This document shows positions 61,210-64,000 of a DNA stretch of 64,000 nt, piece by piece. Position 1 is the stretch's first letter, and every line of letters starts with the position of its first letter. A program made the position numbers and the translations under genes. The stretch is from positions 248,001 to 312,000 of the forward strand of contig SRSI01000068.1 of assembly GCA_005656395.1 (NCBI GenBank), written 5' to 3'. Under the pieces are notes generated by a model. That model was not told where the DNA came from. It saw nothing but the letters and a program-made list of their open reading frames with translations, and did no database searches. The stretch is from Strongyloides papillosus. Its lineage: Eukaryota; Nematoda; Chromadorea; Rhabditida; Strongyloididae.

Positions 61210-61690
61210 CCTTTTAGATGTTAACTGAAACTGTAGTTGAGAAGGATTTAGAACTAGATCTAGAGTAACCAGAAGAACTAGTACAATATCCACAAGTCTT
61301 AGGTCATTTCTCTTTCATTAGGCTAAGGTACACACTATTTGTGAAATATGCTTCTGGTGAACTACAATCATTACTTCATCCAGTTACTTGATCTGCTCAA
61401 GTTGAAGCGGTTGTAGCAGAGGATTTAATTGTGATTGTGGTAGTTCCATCTATGGTAGTTGGAGTCATAGTTGTTGTATCAGCTACACAAGTAAATGAGT
61501 ACAATTTACAAATAGAAAGTGTTACATCTGCTGCATTACATTCAACATCGGTAAGACACTGTTGTAAAATTAAAGTGCATAAGCTTAATCCAGTAGTACC
61601 TCCAACATCTTCAACCATGGTAGCTGCACAGGATCTAAAGGTTCCTCACACAACCTGTATCTGTGGTGCATACGGGAGTATGTACACTAG
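61210..61690 (-). pseudogene. Decayed secreted Cys-rich/Thr-rich ShKT-domain gene
   Basis: Reading the minus strand downwards, one frame gives a Cys-rich part (LSLCTLILQQCLTDVEC, NAADVTLSICKLYSFTC), a Thr/Ser-rich linker and then a ShKT-like domain ending PKTCGYC. This is the usual order of many nematode secreted ShKT proteins. The domain is interrupted by three TGA codons; two stand where ShKT cysteines are expected and a fourth Cys position reads Phe. At about 61630-61645 the frame also appears to shift relative to an upstream Cys-rich piece. There is no start or leader. It is a relic; ShKT domains occur widely in nematode surface and secreted proteins. Confidence 0.6.
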
Positions 61691-61797
61691 CCTCTTTTTA
61701 AATGAGAATGGCAAACAACTTCAATACATACACAAGGCCATTAAAGCTAGCGTACATGGCGTAAATACATACTAACCCATATGAGGCTTGTGTGGAT

Positions 61798-62721
61798 TTA
61801 CCCTCCATATGATTCACTAGCATTAGAATCTTTGAATTTAAAGGAACTCTTACTAAACTTGAATATCGGGATAGACCGCTCCAGATAATTTTTAGATTTT
61901 GAATCCCTAGTGTTTGGTCTTTCAAATGAAATAAGATCAGACGACTTAGATCTTCTGACCGTTTGTGGTTTCCTCCTTTTTTGAAGATTAAAAGACGCCT
62001 GTGAAGCATCAAAGCCAGGTTTTTGATAATTCTAAAAATGAAATTATATAAATGAAAATATCACTACAAACATACAATTTTATTATTGCAATCTCTGGGA
62101 CGTTTCAAATTGGTTGAATTCAATTTGGCTTGGCACAACAGAAGACTTTCTTTACTCTGTTGAGAGTAAGATTCGAGCTCCTTAATGTTTTCATTCAGAG
62201 CTCTACCACATTGCCTGTATCTCGACAATAAGCTTTTTAGATTATTTATTTCATCTTCCTTATCCTTTATCATAGCTTTTTTTTTCTTCACGACGCATAG
62301 ATGTTGTAATTCTCGTTTCTTAAATTCCTGTTGCATATTTTCCGATGCTACATTAACAGCTCTGTGAAACTAAAAGTATTTAATATTAAAAGCAACATTA
62401 ATTTTATTAATACCTGCATGTACATAACTTTCATATTGTTCTCATAGGGGTATTTTTGAAATAGTCTTACTTTTTCAATCTTCATCTTAGCTTCCCTGAA
62501 CTGTTCCTCAGGATCTTTGAAATGGGCTAACTTATCCAGCTCTAATTTTTAGTTAATTTCTAATAGATTGGTATTGGATCCACAGATAGGGTGGTCAGTC
62601 TTGTTCTTTTTCACATCTAAAATATCATCATAAGAAAATTGCTAGAAGAAATCTTACCTAATCTGAGGAGATGGTGGAAATTAGCTTGCCTGTGGCTACC
62701 CGTGGGCAAGCGAAATGGCAT
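61798..62721 (-). pseudogene. Broken ZHP/RNF212-like meiotic RING coiled-coil gene
   Basis: Exons 62658-62721, 62414-62616, 62076-62369 and 61798-62031 have good splice signals and matching phases. The end of a RING finger is seen as HPICGSN, followed by FKDPEEQF and KIEKVRLFQ, which fits the region after the RING in ZHP-3/RNF212 (FADP...KI...FQ). A Lys/Glu-rich coiled coil and a basic Ser-rich tail come next. These proteins are SUMO/ubiquitin-type E3 factors that mark crossover sites in meiosis. The first half of the RING, with its zinc ligands, is missing; it is replaced by sequence lying in an inverted repeat. Exon 2 carries an in-frame TAA at 62551-62553. The C-terminal half is intact, so a truncated product is possible. 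The family call is by eye. Confidence 0.5.
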
Positions 62722-62768
62722 TTAAAAAAATACGGATAACCATAGACAAGCGAATGTCCACCGTCTCC
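62667..62768. repeat. Imperfect inverted repeat, two 37-bp arms
   Basis: Arm 62667-62703 and the reverse complement of 62732-62768 agree at 30 of 37 positions (both begin ggaga and end ccgt), separated by 28 bases. The repeat overlaps the first exon of the ZHP-like relic and may have replaced its RING half. It could be a small inverted-repeat transposon or a head-to-head duplication of an exon. Confidence 0.75.
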
Positions 62769-64000
62769 AATTTAAATGAAATGATTAAGAAAGTGGATAA
62801 GACCGTCTTGGATTAAAAGATTCAGCAGCTTGATATTGATCATTTAATGAAACACGACCATAGGAAGAAGAATGATATTATATGGTTTGTGTTTAAAAGA
62901 AAAAGAATTTATCATTCTATGATACATTTCGAATTTTTTTGTCATTTCTCATTGATAATATTTATTTACTTTATGTAAATCACCCTTTTTAATTGTTTTA
63001 ATATATAAATTTTACATCAAAAATCAGTAGCTGCAGAAAAATGGCTATATAGTCAGTAGGCTAGTGTTCCTTATATATCCTTTTTATAAAATTAATTTGA
63101 TAAACCTTCGAACTCTTTATGGAATATAACAGAGTTTTTCAAAGAAAAAATAATTAATCCCATTAGAAAAATAATTAAATTATCATTTACATTATGGTGG
63201 AAATTTAATTATTGTTATGAAAAGTAAAAGGAAATAAAAAAGATTAAACAAATTTTATTCGTTAAATATTGTAATATGATTAAATGTTCGCTTTATTTGA
63301 TTTGTAAAGAACAATATATTTTAAGCTAGTCTAGAATAATGGAACTTCCTTTGTTTTTTTGAACTTTTATAGATCAATTTTTGATAATATATTTTTATAC
63401 ATATGTCTGCATTGTGTATTAATAAAAATCCTCATTAAGCTCTTGTTAATAATCATAATTGGAAAAAAATTTTTGTATAAAATAAAATTGTCATATAAAT
63501 AATTACATTTTATAAACTTTTATTTTCAACCTAAAAGTGTTGTTTATTTTTTGATGAAATAAATTTTTTAAAATGTTTATATGAGATCACTTAAATTATG
63601 TTGTTACAGTTAATTTACAAAAATTAATCATCGATTAAAGGTTAAGAGTGTTTTTCATGCTAAAAATCAAAGCAAAGATAACACAAGTTATTCATTGTTT
63701 GATAAATAATCCTACAATTTAATTGAAAGGAAAATAATGTTATTAAAAACATAGATCGTACCAGGCTTTTTATATATTGCTATTATATTTTTTTTTATTT
63801 TTTTAAACCTATTAAAATTAATTACATTTTTATACGCCTTTAATATATTTTGTAAATATTCCCTTTCTGTTCAAATTAATTGTTATATGTGCATAATGAT
63901 TTTAAAAAAAAATTTGAATTTTATATACCATTCAACTCATCAATTATCAGATGTCAAATATTATTTGCTTAAAATCACTTTCATAATTTTTTTAAAGGCT
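62769..64000. other. No clear gene; short plus-strand coding-like fragment at its start
   Basis: The plus strand from the ATG at 62716 reads about 33 codons (MAFKKIRITIDKRMSTVSNL), then a TAA, and continues in the same frame with charged residues to about 62910. This may be another gene fragment next to the inverted repeat. The remainder to 64000 is AT-rich with nothing recognised. Confidence 0.3.

Noticed and set aside
61431..61775. Plus-strand ORF of 114 codons over the ShKT relic
   Set aside because: The minus strand holds the Cys/Thr pattern and the ShKT ending; the plus frame is its complement (Val/Val runs opposite Thr codons).

Overview
The window looks like nuclear DNA of a nematode, most likely close to Strongyloides. 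Base composition is extremely AT-rich. Most introns are tiny (about 38-55 nt) with GTAAGT-like donors and TTTTAG/TTTCAG acceptors, and some genes have a 3' splice site a few bases before the ATG, as in spliced-leader trans-splicing. The gene set is animal and nematode: crumbs, a PIKfyve lipid kinase, a lec-1-type tandem galectin, an astacin, ribosomal protein uL11, mitochondrial EF-Ts, an ENT transporter and ShKT fragments. Species and chromosome cannot be fixed from the sequence alone.

Layout. 1-1.5 kb: no gene seen. About 1.2-6.1 kb: a GC-richer relic of a tyrosine-recombinase (YR) mobile element, with a recombinase gene carrying three in-frame stops, two accessory ORFs, an internal direct repeat, near-matching ends and an adjacent polypurine tandem repeat. 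7.3-8.5 kb: secreted astacin protease (minus). 9.8-14.6 kb: PIKfyve/PPK-3 lipid kinase (minus). 16.8-18.3 kb: SCHIP1-like coiled-coil protein. 21.4-25.8 kb: a type I membrane protein, a small secreted protein, a secreted single-domain CULT (cereblon-type) protein and a WDR82/SWD2-like protein. 29.2-34.7 kb: crumbs. 35-45.9 kb: a possible peptide precursor, an MFS-like transporter, a degenerate DEAD-box protein, two unknown loci and a Cys-rich secreted/anchored protein. 47.6-56.9 kb: ENT transporter, intracellular serpin, RPL-12, LEC-1-like galectin, an unknown small protein and mitochondrial EF-Ts. 58.9-60.6 kb: a single-exon 564-residue protein. 61.2-62.8 kb: a graveyard holding a ShKT/mucin pseudogene, a broken ZHP/RNF212-like meiotic gene and an inverted repeat.

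For multi-exon genes I placed introns by eye and checked that the phases and total lengths close. Four loci need a single-base correction to stay open: two sites in crumbs (A6 and A7 runs), one in the MFS-like gene (A4 runs) and one in the locus at 41.5-42.2 kb (9-base run). They look either like homopolymer errors in the assembly or like real disabling mutations. The genes show no operon-like functional grouping. The most unusual content is the YR element, the secreted CULT protein with the full Trp cage, the catalytically dead DEAD-box half-protein and the ZHP-like wreck next to the inverted repeat. No tRNA, rRNA or CRISPR array was recognised.
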